64,000 nt of DNA from Bacteroidales bacterium. Lineage in GTDB: Bacteria > Bacteroidota > Bacteroidia > Bacteroidales > UBA932. The stretch's first letter is position 1. Every line of letters starts with the position of its first letter. The DNA lies in the NCBI GenBank assembly GCA_017504965.1, contig JAFVQD010000003.1, positions 62,001-126,000 of the forward strand, written 5' to 3'. Below the pieces are notes generated by a model. That model had not been told where the DNA came from and searched no databases. It saw only the letters and a program-made list of their open reading frames with translations. A program made the translations under genes and the position numbers. This document shows positions 44,463-51,828 of this stretch, piece after piece.

Positions 44463-45701
44463 CTACTTAATTACGACATCCAATGACCCTCTCTTCGTTT
44501 CTGACAGGTTAGCATCAACAATAGCCCACTGTATCGTAAATGAATTCGTATCAGAGACATTTACATATGGTGTTATATCCAGTTCCATCTGTAATCCTTG
44601 TAATAGCCCATATCCGGCTTCTTGGAACTCCCTATTTTTTATTGATCGATCCTTATTCCATAGCCATACATTCTCTTTCACGTCAGCAAGAGGCCTTATC
44701 ATTGCTCTCCTTGTTTCTCGCGGCATGGCAATCCAACCAATCTCCGGTTTTAAAGGTATCAAACATGCAGTGGAGACACGACTTTTATTATATAAATATA
44801 ATTTTACATTATCGGGGAATCTCAGAAAAATCATCATATCTCCAGTAGGAGCTGTGCCATTATTGATCACTTTAAAAGATAATTTTTGAAAAGATGCATC
44901 CGTAATTTCTTTTGTTAGCATTAATCTTTTATACTCATATTCCTCTTTGATATACTCCTCTCTCTCTTTATTATATGCCTCTATCTTTGCAGCGTCAATC
45001 TCTTGAGTAAACAAATAACTTGGATCTGCAATAACTTTTGAATAATTGTCAGTTGTCGCCTCAGGGAAGTTGAATATCACTTCATCCATAGCACATTTTA
45101 ATTCCTCGTCTACGTTTCTTAACAAAGGACGATTTAAAATCTTCTCACTATCACCACTATCGAACAAAACAGCAGGTGATGAATGTCGAGTCTTTAATTG
45201 TTCCAATTCCTGTCTTAACCTCTGAATTTCAATATCTTTTTCATCTTGTTCTGGAGGAAGTAAATACTCATCTTCCATCAAATAATGGTCTAATCCAAAG
45301 TCCTCGGCAGTAAATTGTATATTCTTATCTGCACTAACAATAATTATATCATCCTTTTTCCATCCTGACTTTAAAGCAGTTAGAATAATCATATTGTCAC
45401 TTCTGCTCAAGTCGAACAATCTCCTATCCTCTTCTGTAGGATTTGGAGCTTTACAACGAAGCACTGGAATTTTAACTTTCTCATGATTAATTAATATCTC
45501 GTACAATTTACTCGATATCTTTTTGGCTCTCTTCTGAATTTTCCCTTTTGCCGAATCCTTCTTCTCATCAAGTTCTGCATGTACTTTAGGCACAACAACA
45601 ATCGTATATTGAGCCTCTATTCCGAGTAGTTTATTCCACGGAATTTGTTGAAAGTCCTGATAATGCAAATATATGTTAGTATCAAGAAATAGGTATTTCA
45701 T
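44463..45701 (-). CDS. PIN-domain ribonuclease-like protein with C-terminal beta-rich domain
   Basis: A 412-residue protein. The first 140 residues form a PIN domain: LFLDTNIYLH (Asp7), VPKVHAELDEKKD, DNMIILTALKSGWKKDDIIIVSADKN, with the expected acidic residues. The middle is a coiled coil (EQDEKDIEIQRLRQELEQL). The rest resembles a beta-sandwich with no known name. PIN domains cleave RNA with metal ions. It is the last gene of a three-gene set with HEPN and ATPase genes (27-bp gap to the HEPN gene). It is much larger than VapC toxins, and no antitoxin is visible. Confidence 0.75.
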   Translation of the reverse strand: MKYLFLDTNIYLHYQDFQQIPWNKLLGIEAQYTIVVVPKVHAELDEKKDSAKGKIQKRAKKISSKLYEILINHEKVKIPVLRCKAPNPTEEDRRLFDLSRSDNMIILTALKSGWKKDDIIIVSADKNIQFTAEDFGLDHYLMEDEYLLPPEQDEKDIEIQRLRQELEQLKTRHSSPAVLFDSGDSEKILNRPLLRNVDEELKCAMDEVIFNFPEATTDNYSKVIADPSYLFTQEIDAAKIEAYNKEREEYIKEEYEYKRLMLTKEITDASFQKLSFKVINNGTAPTGDMMIFLRFPDNVKLYLYNKSRVSTACLIPLKPEIGWIAMPRETRRAMIRPLADVKENVWLWNKDRSIKNREFQEAGYGLLQGLQMELDITPYVNVSDTNSFTIQWAIVDANLSETKRGSLDVVIK

Positions 45702-45728
45702 TATAGAACGCTGAATAAACCATTTATA

Positions 45729-46628
45729 CTACAAACTTTCATAATAAACTATTATGCCACGACAGAAACTTTTACTACACCCTGTATTTTTATCAAGCAA
45801 CAATGATTTCTTCAACTCTTCTACCTTATAACCTTTCTCCAAGTCCTTTATCGAATCATATATATAGTGATATTGTAAAATCTGCTCGTAGTTACCAATA
45901 TGGGCCTTATTAACCATTAAATCAAACTCTTGAACAATTTGATTTAACAAAATATGAAACTTATTAAACCTTTGTACAGATAACCTTCTTATTGGACTCT
46001 TTGTTGATTTAAAATAGTCCTGCGACTCCTTTATTTCACGTCCAAAAGCATGGGCCAAATCATTTCTAATTGTTCTTATTGTTTCTAAGTCAGATATGGA
46101 ATCAGTCATGGAATTTGGCAAACTACCGAAAAGTCGTTTTAGATTTTCAATCCTCGACTGCCAAGTGCCTTTCGTACATGATACGATTTTTTCATCAATC
46201 TCATCCTTCCTTAAAAACAATCCATGTTTCTTATACATTATACCATCAATAACATGAGGTGCTCCAATCATAATGCCTGGATCAGAATCAATGCTCTCAC
46301 TTACAATAGTAGCAATATAATTCTCCAAATATGAACACGAAGATAACAATAAGCTTAATCTAACCCAATTTGCAAACTCATTATAGTTATTTGACCAATC
46401 CTTTATTGTCCTGGTTCTGTTATCCTTCATTAAGCCAAAATCAAATGCCTTAGAATCCCATAGAGCGCCAGCTTCTTTTAGATGTGAGTATGTATATCCC
46501 TTCGCACTTTCAAAAGATGTAATCATGCTCATCAAATCATTATCGTAGCTCTTGTAAATTCTATATGGTAAAGAGTGAGGATATATAGGAGTCCACCTAT
46601 CAAATACAATATTATTCCATTTTCTCAT
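45729..46628 (-). CDS. HEPN-domain protein (probable RNase)
   Basis: A 299-residue helical protein. The motif RNDLAH (Arg188 to His193) in the sequence TIRTIRNDLAHAFGR is the Rx4H signature of HEPN ribonucleases. An upstream helix with SYLENYIATIVSES fits the HEPN four-helix bundle. HEPN proteins occur in toxin-antitoxin, abortive infection and CRISPR systems. It is 27 bp from the PIN gene and 33 bp from the ATPase gene on the same strand, so the three look like one operon. Confidence 0.7.
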   Translation of the reverse strand: MRKWNNIVFDRWTPIYPHSLPYRIYKSYDNDLMSMITSFESAKGYTYSHLKEAGALWDSKAFDFGLMKDNRTRTIKDWSNNYNEFANWVRLSLLLSSCSYLENYIATIVSESIDSDPGIMIGAPHVIDGIMYKKHGLFLRKDEIDEKIVSCTKGTWQSRIENLKRLFGSLPNSMTDSISDLETIRTIRNDLAHAFGREIKESQDYFKSTKSPIRRLSVQRFNKFHILLNQIVQEFDLMVNKAHIGNYEQILQYHYIYDSIKDLEKGYKVEELKKSLLLDKNTGCSKSFCRGIIVYYESL

Positions 46629-46661
46629 ATCTAAGATAAATTTCGGAAACTATATTCTACA

Positions 46662-48083
46662 TCATTGAAATAAATCATCAAGCGTAACCTCAGACTGTAT
46701 ATCGTTCCAGTATGAATTTCTTTTAACGCCATTAGGAGTTATCATTGTAAGATGGATTGCTTTTTTTGTCTTGGTTTGCTCTCTATATGCGGCTCTTTTG
46801 TTTCGCAACTTCGCATCTTCATCTTTTGTAATTACATACTCCGTATCAGACGTATACTTCATCTCACAAAGATTTATAACCTTATCTCTACGATCTATCA
46901 CCAAGTCTATCTGGGCTCCCTTTGCATCATTACTATCCGGTTGATAACGCCACGAATATGCATTACTCAACATACCACTTATACCTAAAGCTTTCTTTAC
47001 TTGGGGGATATGTTGAAGAACAACTCTTTCGAATGCCAATCCTTCCCATACACGATGAAATTGTGCATCAAGAGAAGCTTGCCAAAAATGTTCATCTCCT
47101 TCGACATTACTCTGGATAAAACGGAAATAAAAGATGGTATAATTATCAATTAACTGATATAATGCATCTTTTGCTTTCTTCCCGGGTGTGCTATACTTGC
47201 GGATAAAACCACACTCTTCAAGTTCAGAAAGTTTTCGAGTTAAGCCGCCATTCCCTCTCAATCCAGTAGATTCTATTATTTCTGAACGTGTCAGGCCCAC
47301 CTTTTTCTGTGCCAAGGCTGTTACAATAGCAATATAAGGTTCTTCCTTTTTGAACAAGGAAGCATATAATTGCGAAAACTCATTGCGAAGCTGTCCATCC
47401 TTTGCAAAAAATATCGCATCAATATTCTGAATCTGACTTAAACTTCTGGACATAAAACTCCAATAGTATGGAATACCGCCCATGATCATATAATTCTCAA
47501 GTATCTGTTCACGCGACATAGTCAGACCCAAAGATTCAGCATATTCTTCACATTCACTTAAGCTAAATGGTTGCAAAAGTATCCTTCCTGTGAGTCTATT
47601 ATGAAGTCCTCCATGATTATGGATAATCTTACTGATAATCCACGAGGTTGCAGAACCACATACAATGAGAAGTATATCCTTACGCGCAGTAGCCCATCCA
47701 TTCCAGAAATGCTCTAATGCCATCATAAAATCCGACTTAGGCGTATCCAGCCAAGGTAACTCATCGATAAAAATTACCTTCTTTACATCTTTTGATTCTT
47801 TTATAACTATCTTCAAAAGATTGAAAGCATCCAACCAAGTATTTGGATGTGGACAATTATCATATCCTGCCTCTATCAATGATTGTCTAAAGTTTTCCAA
47901 CTGAACACTTGTTTTACCTTTTGCCAGTCCTGTATGTTGAAATGTAAAAGTATAATCAAATGTCTCACGAATTAGAAATGTCTTTCCAACCCTACGTCGG
48001 CCATAGACTGCAATAAACTGTGAGTATTCAGAATGCTTAGCTTCAAGCAACTTTTCCTGTTCTATTTTACGACCTACTATCAT
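46662..48083 (-). CDS. AAA-type ATPase with C-terminal PD-(D/E)XK nuclease-like domain (DUF234 type)
   Basis: A 473-residue protein. Walker A is GRRRVGKT near residue 28 and Walker B is VIFIDELPWLDT. A winged-helix middle part (KVGLTRSEIIESTGLRGNGGLTRKLSELEECGFI) is followed by a C-terminal domain with GAQIDLVIDRRDKVINLCEMKY, the D...E-x-K pattern of restriction-type nucleases. Family members are common in archaea and Bacteroidota, often alone, and of unclear role. Here it leads a unit with HEPN and PIN genes. A TATATTTG box lies at 48109-48102. Confidence 0.8.
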   Translation of the reverse strand: MIVGRKIEQEKLLEAKHSEYSQFIAVYGRRRVGKTFLIRETFDYTFTFQHTGLAKGKTSVQLENFRQSLIEAGYDNCPHPNTWLDAFNLLKIVIKESKDVKKVIFIDELPWLDTPKSDFMMALEHFWNGWATARKDILLIVCGSATSWIISKIIHNHGGLHNRLTGRILLQPFSLSECEEYAESLGLTMSREQILENYMIMGGIPYYWSFMSRSLSQIQNIDAIFFAKDGQLRNEFSQLYASLFKKEEPYIAIVTALAQKKVGLTRSEIIESTGLRGNGGLTRKLSELEECGFIRKYSTPGKKAKDALYQLIDNYTIFYFRFIQSNVEGDEHFWQASLDAQFHRVWEGLAFERVVLQHIPQVKKALGISGMLSNAYSWRYQPDSNDAKGAQIDLVIDRRDKVINLCEMKYTSDTEYVITKDEDAKLRNKRAAYREQTKTKKAIHLTMITPNGVKRNSYWNDIQSEVTLDDLFQ

Positions 48084-48101
48084 AATAAACTAGCTTTGAC
48101 A

Positions 48102-48109
48102 CAAATATA
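48102..48109 (-). promoter_or_regulatory. -7 box of the ATPase/HEPN/PIN cluster
   Basis: TATATTTG on the minus strand, 18 nt before the ATG at 48083. The inverted repeat 48118-48154 lies right upstream and covers the expected -33 position, so it may be an operator. Confidence 0.6.
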
Positions 48110-48117
48110 CAACATTT

Positions 48118-48154
48118 TTTGCCAAATCTCATATTTTTACAGAGATTTGGCAAA
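48118..48154. repeat. Inverted repeat at the proximal end of the ATPase/HEPN/PIN cluster
   Basis: Arms TTTGCCAAATCTC (48118-48130) and GAGATTTGGCAAA (48142-48154) around an 11-nt loop. It shares the core TTGCCAAATC/GATTTGGCAA with 44400-44440. It lies between the integrase relic and the ATPase promoter. Confidence 0.75.
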
Positions 48155-48164
48155 TTATCAAATC

Positions 48165-48604
48165 CTATTCCAACATACTCACCAGATCCCGCTTCATATC
48201 CTCGTCGATTTCGGAGTAGTGGGCGAAGGCGCGACTGCCTTCTTTGTGGCCACTGAGGGCTCCGACCAGGTTCGGGTCCTTGACCTGTTTGTAGAGGTTG
48301 CCAACAAAACAGCGGCGGGCCAAGTGGGAGGAAGCCACTTCGTTGAGAGGGCGGATTTCCTGCTCGCTGGTGGTTGGATTATATACTACAACCGGACTGA
48401 TAAGACCTGCAGCGAGGAACATCTTCTTGATGGCGACATTGTATTTATGTTGAGAGATCAAAGGGAGGAGTTCATCAAATGGAATGTCCTTATATCTCTC
48501 GAGTATTTCCTTTGCAATAGAGTTCAATGGCACACGCACTGTCACCGGACGACCGTCCTTTGTTTTGCGTGGAATATACTCGACTCTTCCGTTAATTACG
48601 TTTA
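48165..48604 (-). pseudogene. Tyrosine recombinase/integrase, 5'-truncated
   Basis: The minus-strand frame opens right after a stop at the edge of a hairpin (48606) and reads VINGRVEYIPRKTKDGRPVTVRVPLNS, typical of the integrase beta-hairpin. SSHLARRCFVGNLYKQ supplies the second Arg (HxxR), LVGALSGHKEGSRAFAHYSEID supplies the GH motif and nucleophilic Tyr. The N-terminal arm, core-binding domain and first catalytic Arg are missing. It is the relic of an integrative element near tRNA-Leu(CAG). Confidence 0.8.
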
Positions 48605-48605
48605 C

Positions 48606-48720
48606 CTAGTAGGGAATGAAACCATAGTGTTCATTCCCTGGTAGGGCTGTTTTTGGGGCGATTTGGGGTATTTTGTGGTGTAGTAGGGAATGGGAGAGTA
48701 TTTTTCATTCCCTGGTAGGG
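48606..48720. repeat. Tandem hairpins AGGGAATG...CATTCCCT (two copies)
   Basis: Copy 1 (48607-48646) and copy 2 (48681-48720) both read TAGTAGGGAATG, a variable 12-13 nt loop and CATTCCCTGGTAGGG. The spacing between them is GT-rich. The first copy directly abuts the truncated integrase. They could be arm-type recombination sites or a REP-like family. Confidence 0.7.
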
Positions 48721-48732
48721 TTTTGGCGATGT

Positions 48733-48800
48733 TATCACGAAGAGATTAGGCACACTTTTGCCCTGTGGAGCCCCATTTTCGTGCCTAATCCCTTCGTGAT
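48733..48800. repeat. Long stem-loop with 20-bp arms
   Basis: Arms 48733-48752 (starts ATCACGAAG, ends TTAGGCAC) and 48781-48800 pair at 19 of 20 positions around a 28-nt loop. No T run follows, so it is not an ordinary terminator. Confidence 0.7.
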
Positions 48801-48857
48801 ACAGACACCCGAACGAGTATGGTGCGACGACGGTGACTGCAAAACTTAAAATTTAAT

Positions 48858-48889
48858 TTTGAATAATGCCGGTAAATGTCTTACATTTG
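48858..48889 (+). promoter_or_regulatory. Promoter of tRNA-Leu(CAG)
   Basis: TTTG (48858-48861), 20-nt spacer, TACATTTG (48882-48889), 20 nt before the tRNA. Within it GGTAAATGT and ACATTTGTACC form a partial palindrome. Confidence 0.65.
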
Positions 48890-48909
48890 TACCGAAATAA
48901 GTTTACCGC

Positions 48910-48996
48910 GCCCAGATGGCGAAATAGGTAGACGCGCTAGCTTCAGGAGCTAGTGGGGTAACACCCGTGTCGGTTCGACTCCGGTTCTGGGCACCA
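48910..48996 (+). tRNA. tRNA-Leu (anticodon CAG)
   Basis: Acceptor stem GCCCAGA pairs with TCTGGGC; the anticodon stem CTAGC/GCTAG encloses TTCAGGA, anticodon CAG. The long variable arm and GGTTCGACTCC T-arm are present, and CCA appears to be encoded (48994-48996). It is about 80% alike in layout to the tRNA-Leu at 39372 and in the same direction. Confidence 0.95.
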
Positions 48997-49001
48997 GAAA
49001 T

Positions 49002-49035
49002 GCGACTTCAATTTTATTGGAGTCGCTTTTTTTTT
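49002..49035 (+). terminator. Terminator after tRNA-Leu(CAG)
   Basis: Stem GCGACTTCAAT/ATTGGAGTCGC with a 3-nt loop followed by a run of nine T. The T run is also the left edge of the duplicated deacetylase 5' segment. Confidence 0.8.
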
Positions 49036-49154
49036 CGCCCAGTCGGTGAAAATTTGTTATATTTGAAGAAATTAAAATTCAGTCAAATATGAGAAGTCTG
49101 TATAGATTATTGGGTTGGGTACTTTCCGCTGCTGTGCTATGCTCTTGCGGGGTC
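49026..49154 (+). repeat. Duplicated deacetylase 5' segment, left copy
   Basis: About 130 bp, from the T run through the TATATTTG box (49058-49065) and the first 20 codons, match 50930-51060 with few differences. The right copy belongs to the intact gene. The 1.8 kb between them carries three accessory genes. Confidence 0.85.
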
Positions 49155-49175
49155 GAATCGAACTGCAACGCCTAG
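49089..49175 (+). pseudogene. Truncated deacetylase lipoprotein start (28 codons)
   Basis: MRSLYRLLGWVLSAAVLCSCGV is nearly the same as the signal sequence of the gene at 50992, but after CGV the frame runs into unrelated sequence and stops at 49175. Confidence 0.8.
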
Positions 49176-49250
49176 CCTCCAAATGTGTAGCGGAAGCGGA
49201 ATCTCACGATGAACGTTGTTGGCTATTTTAATCAATAACATTGAAATAAT

Positions 49251-49661
49251 ATGAAAATTACAGATTTAATTCCTTATTGTGTATTACCTAGAGATAATCA
49301 CAGCGTTTTGTATCTACACAAAGATGATCTTAATAAAGAGATGAGTGTATGTTTGTTTATGGATAAAAAGTGTAAATCAGACGAGCAGATTTTAGCTATG
49401 CATCAAACACAGATGTATTTAACGAGGTCGCTCATAGATTACGAAATTGAGCAGACTCCGGAGAATATCAAATTTTATTTAGATAGATTGGTTAGAAAAT
49501 ACCCAGACAAGTATATTGAAATAACTCTTGATGCTTTTGAAAAATTCAGAGATTTCTATAATGCTTCATGGAAGAATCTTAGTACAGATGAGCTGTTCCA
49601 AACCTTAATTAGTATTTTGGAAGAGAGAGATAAGAGGTGTAGCAACTATGAAAATAAATAA
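49251..49661 (+). CDS. Unknown protein, 136 aa
   Basis: A soluble acidic protein (MKITDLIPYCVLPRDNHSVL...KFYLDRLVRKYPDKYIEITLDAFEKFRDFYN). No domain recognised. It is AT-rich, lies inside the duplicated-deacetylase bracket and is followed after 8 bp by a 90-aa gene on the same strand. The two are probably one operon. Confidence 0.55.
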   Translation: MKITDLIPYCVLPRDNHSVLYLHKDDLNKEMSVCLFMDKKCKSDEQILAMHQTQMYLTRSLIDYEIEQTPENIKFYLDRLVRKYPDKYIEITLDAFEKFRDFYNASWKNLSTDELFQTLISILEERDKRCSNYENK

Positions 49662-49669
49662 CTTTTATT

Positions 49670-49942
49670 ATGGACTTAACAAAAAGAAGAAAGCCAGAAA
49701 ATAAGAAAAGATTTGAAGAATTATTGAATAGATATCCAGCAGAACCTGAACATAAATTTCCTAAAACAGAAACTGGGGAATTCGATATTCGTAATGCAGA
49801 AATTATTGATGACTTTTATGACAATGTAAAATATACTGACGAGGAAATTGAATTCATGGCTGAACACGATTTTGATGCATTTAGTAATAAGTTTCCAAGT
49901 TTGAGTGAATATTACATGGAAGTACTAGACGATCTTTTTTAA
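49670..49942 (+). CDS. Unknown small acidic protein, 90 aa
   Basis: Rich in Glu and Asp (FPKTETGEFDIRNAEIIDDFYDNVKYTDEEIEFMAEHDFDAFSNKFPSLSEYYMEVLDDLF). The acidity would fit an inhibitor or antitoxin, but no family is recognised. It overlaps the convergent gene at 49925 by 18 bp. Confidence 0.5.
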   Translation: MDLTKRRKPENKKRFEELLNRYPAEPEHKFPKTETGEFDIRNAEIIDDFYDNVKYTDEEIEFMAEHDFDAFSNKFPSLSEYYMEVLDDLF

Positions 49943-50659
49943 GGTGATACCTTTTCTTACACAGTTGATAACCAGATTGTCAAAAATTTTAGGCAAGGAA
50001 CTGCAGAAATCACCGCCCTCGGTTAATGTGTTTAAAGCCAGATCCTTAAAATCCTCATTTTTTCTATAAAGATCATACATATATCTCATTACATATTCAA
50101 ATACTTTCTGGCCATCATCATTAGTATTGATCGGGTGATTCTTAGTACCATAAAAGAATTGCAAAGTGTATTGCCTGTCAATAGGAGGAACAAGATCTGG
50201 CAAAATGTGAGCAAGAGTCTTTGAGCTGGATACTAATTTTGATTTGCCTTCTGTTGCCTTAATACTAAAGCAAACGTGAGTCATGTCCTTTATAAGATCC
50301 GTAAAGTTGCTATCTGAAATATCATCTACAGTTTTTCCTCTCCACTTCTTATAGATTTCCCTATTATTCTTAGTTAAAATACTTTCCTTGAAATCTTTAA
50401 AATCTGGCATCTTTGCACCAGCATCTCCCATTCTGTGCATACCCCAAGATGCCAATGTCGCATAAATGTATTCCAAATGTTTTTCACTAAGAAATTCAAT
50501 CCTATTTCTTGCATATTCTATTGCCTTCTGGTGAAAATAAATAGATGGCCCTGAGAAATTATCTGGAGCCTTCATTAGTTCCAACGCATTAGAATTATTA
50601 GAAAGCAAATGTTTTAAAAGCTCTAAATACTCTTCCATATATCTCTCCGTTTTGTACAA
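49925..50659 (-). CDS. Unknown protein, 244 aa
   Basis: A mostly helical soluble protein (start 50659 or 50638). The stretch SSSKTLAHILPDLVPPIDRQYTLQFFYG looks like a conserved block of an uncharacterised family in which 'K.L.hllPdl.ppiDr.yt..ff' is shared; TLASWGMHRMGDAG is another. No catalytic motif is certain. Convergent with the 90-aa gene; it may be a toxin- or defence-like accessory protein, unproven. Confidence 0.5.
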   Translation of the reverse strand: MYKTERYMEEYLELLKHLLSNNSNALELMKAPDNFSGPSIYFHQKAIEYARNRIEFLSEKHLEYIYATLASWGMHRMGDAGAKMPDFKDFKESILTKNNREIYKKWRGKTVDDISDSNFTDLIKDMTHVCFSIKATEGKSKLVSSSKTLAHILPDLVPPIDRQYTLQFFYGTKNHPINTNDDGQKVFEYVMRYMYDLYRKNEDFKDLALNTLTEGGDFCSSLPKIFDNLVINCVRKGITLKKIV

Positions 50660-50759
50660 AGTTATAAAAAGTTTTCAAATATCCCCACCAGATTCTTCTT
50701 TGGGTGTGTTATTTTATTTTGCATCAGTAGGTGATGTATGAGATGGTGATTTCTTTGGA

Positions 50760-50899
50760 GAGAGGTTGGGCACGGCGATGTTCTCCGTATGGCGTTCTGT
50801 GGCATTATTCATGGCCTGACCCTGGAAAGTCAGGAGGGTTTGGGCACGGGTGCTCCATTCAGGTGGGCCTGAGATGGATGATGGCGTTCCCAACCTCTC
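50760..50899. repeat. Long inverted repeat between accessory genes and deacetylase
   Basis: Arms GAGAGGTTGGG (50760-50770) and CCCAACCTCTC (50889-50899) enclose 118 nt of GC-rich sequence with smaller internal palindromes (for example CTGACCCTGGAAAGTCAG). The region 50660-50929 carries no gene. The layout resembles the 119-bp REP-like repeat but the sequence differs. Confidence 0.55.
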
Positions 50900-50929
50900 A
50901 AGTCCAGACGCCGGAGATGCAACAGCCGG

Positions 50930-51060
50930 CTTTTTTTTCGCCCAGTCGGTGAAAATTCGTTATATTTGAAGAAATTAAAATTCAGTCAAATATGAGAAGT
51001 CTGTATAGATTATTGGGTTGGGTACTTTCCGCTGCTGTACTACTTTGTTCTTGTGGGGTC
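50930..51060 (+). repeat. Duplicated deacetylase 5' segment, right copy
   Basis: Intact counterpart of 49026-49154: T run, TATATTTG box at 50961-50968, start codon and signal sequence of the deacetylase-like gene. Confidence 0.85.
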
Positions 51061-51816
51061 AGTAAGAGGGATACCACTGTTTTTGTTAAAGACGAATATG
51101 GTGTAGTGGAGAAGATCAATCCCCACAAAAAGGAGATCTATCTCGTCTTTACCGGACACTACAGCCAATCAGATTCGGGATATTTTGAAAATTTTGACGG
51201 GGTGGTCCCTGTTCTGGATATTTTGAAGGAGAAGGGGGTGAAGGGTTCATTCTTCCCCACAGGGGTGTGCTTCGACGTGGAGAGATATCAGGAGCCTGTC
51301 AAAAGGATTATCGCCGAGGGGCACTACCTCTCATCCCACTCATACGCACATCTTCTGCTATGTGAAAATGGTGTCTCTCTGGTGAGCGAAGACTCTTTGA
51401 GGGCAGATTTTGCCATTATGGAGAGCCGTCTCGAAAAATATGGACTCACTCACGAGCAGTACTGCTGGCTTATCCCCCCATACGAGACTTACGACCAGAA
51501 AGCTGTAGATGTGATGACCGATATGGGCTACAGACTGGTAAATCCTACAGGAGGTTTTATCACAGGTATGGACTGGACCAGTCCGGGGGCATCCAATTAT
51601 CGCTCTACAGAGGAGATTCTGGAACATCTCTGGAAATATGAGCAGGAGAATACCCTCAATGGAGTGGTGCTTCTGATTCACGCTATGAACTATCCGGATC
51701 GCACCGATGAGGACCGTCCGTACACCCATCTCGGCGAGATTATCGACCGATTGAAAGAGAAGGGGTATACCTTCAAGACTATGAAGCACGTAATAGAAGC
51801 CCAAAATACCATCTAA
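50992..51816 (+). CDS. Polysaccharide deacetylase-like lipoprotein
   Basis: A 274-residue NodB-fold lipoprotein (signal ending LLCSCG). Motif 1 of active deacetylases (TFDDG) is replaced by VFTGHYSQSDSG, a variant known in a Bacteroidota subgroup. Motif 2 is intact (SHSYAH, with HxxxH spacing), so a metal may still bind. Later blocks LIPPYETYD and VVLLIHAMN fit the fold. Likely substrate is a cell-wall or surface glycan, but catalysis is uncertain because the Asp pair is lost. It is 12 bp before the tricorn-like gene. Confidence 0.8.
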   Translation: MRSLYRLLGWVLSAAVLLCSCGVSKRDTTVFVKDEYGVVEKINPHKKEIYLVFTGHYSQSDSGYFENFDGVVPVLDILKEKGVKGSFFPTGVCFDVERYQEPVKRIIAEGHYLSSHSYAHLLLCENGVSLVSEDSLRADFAIMESRLEKYGLTHEQYCWLIPPYETYDQKAVDVMTDMGYRLVNPTGGFITGMDWTSPGASNYRSTEEILEHLWKYEQENTLNGVVLLIHAMNYPDRTDEDRPYTHLGEIIDRLKEKGYTFKTMKHVIEAQNTI

Positions 51817-51828
51817 AACCAGACAAAT

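Noticed and set aside
48606..48720. CRISPR array
   Set aside because: Only two repeat units that are themselves split palindromes with variable loops; no spacers of regular length and no cas genes in the window.
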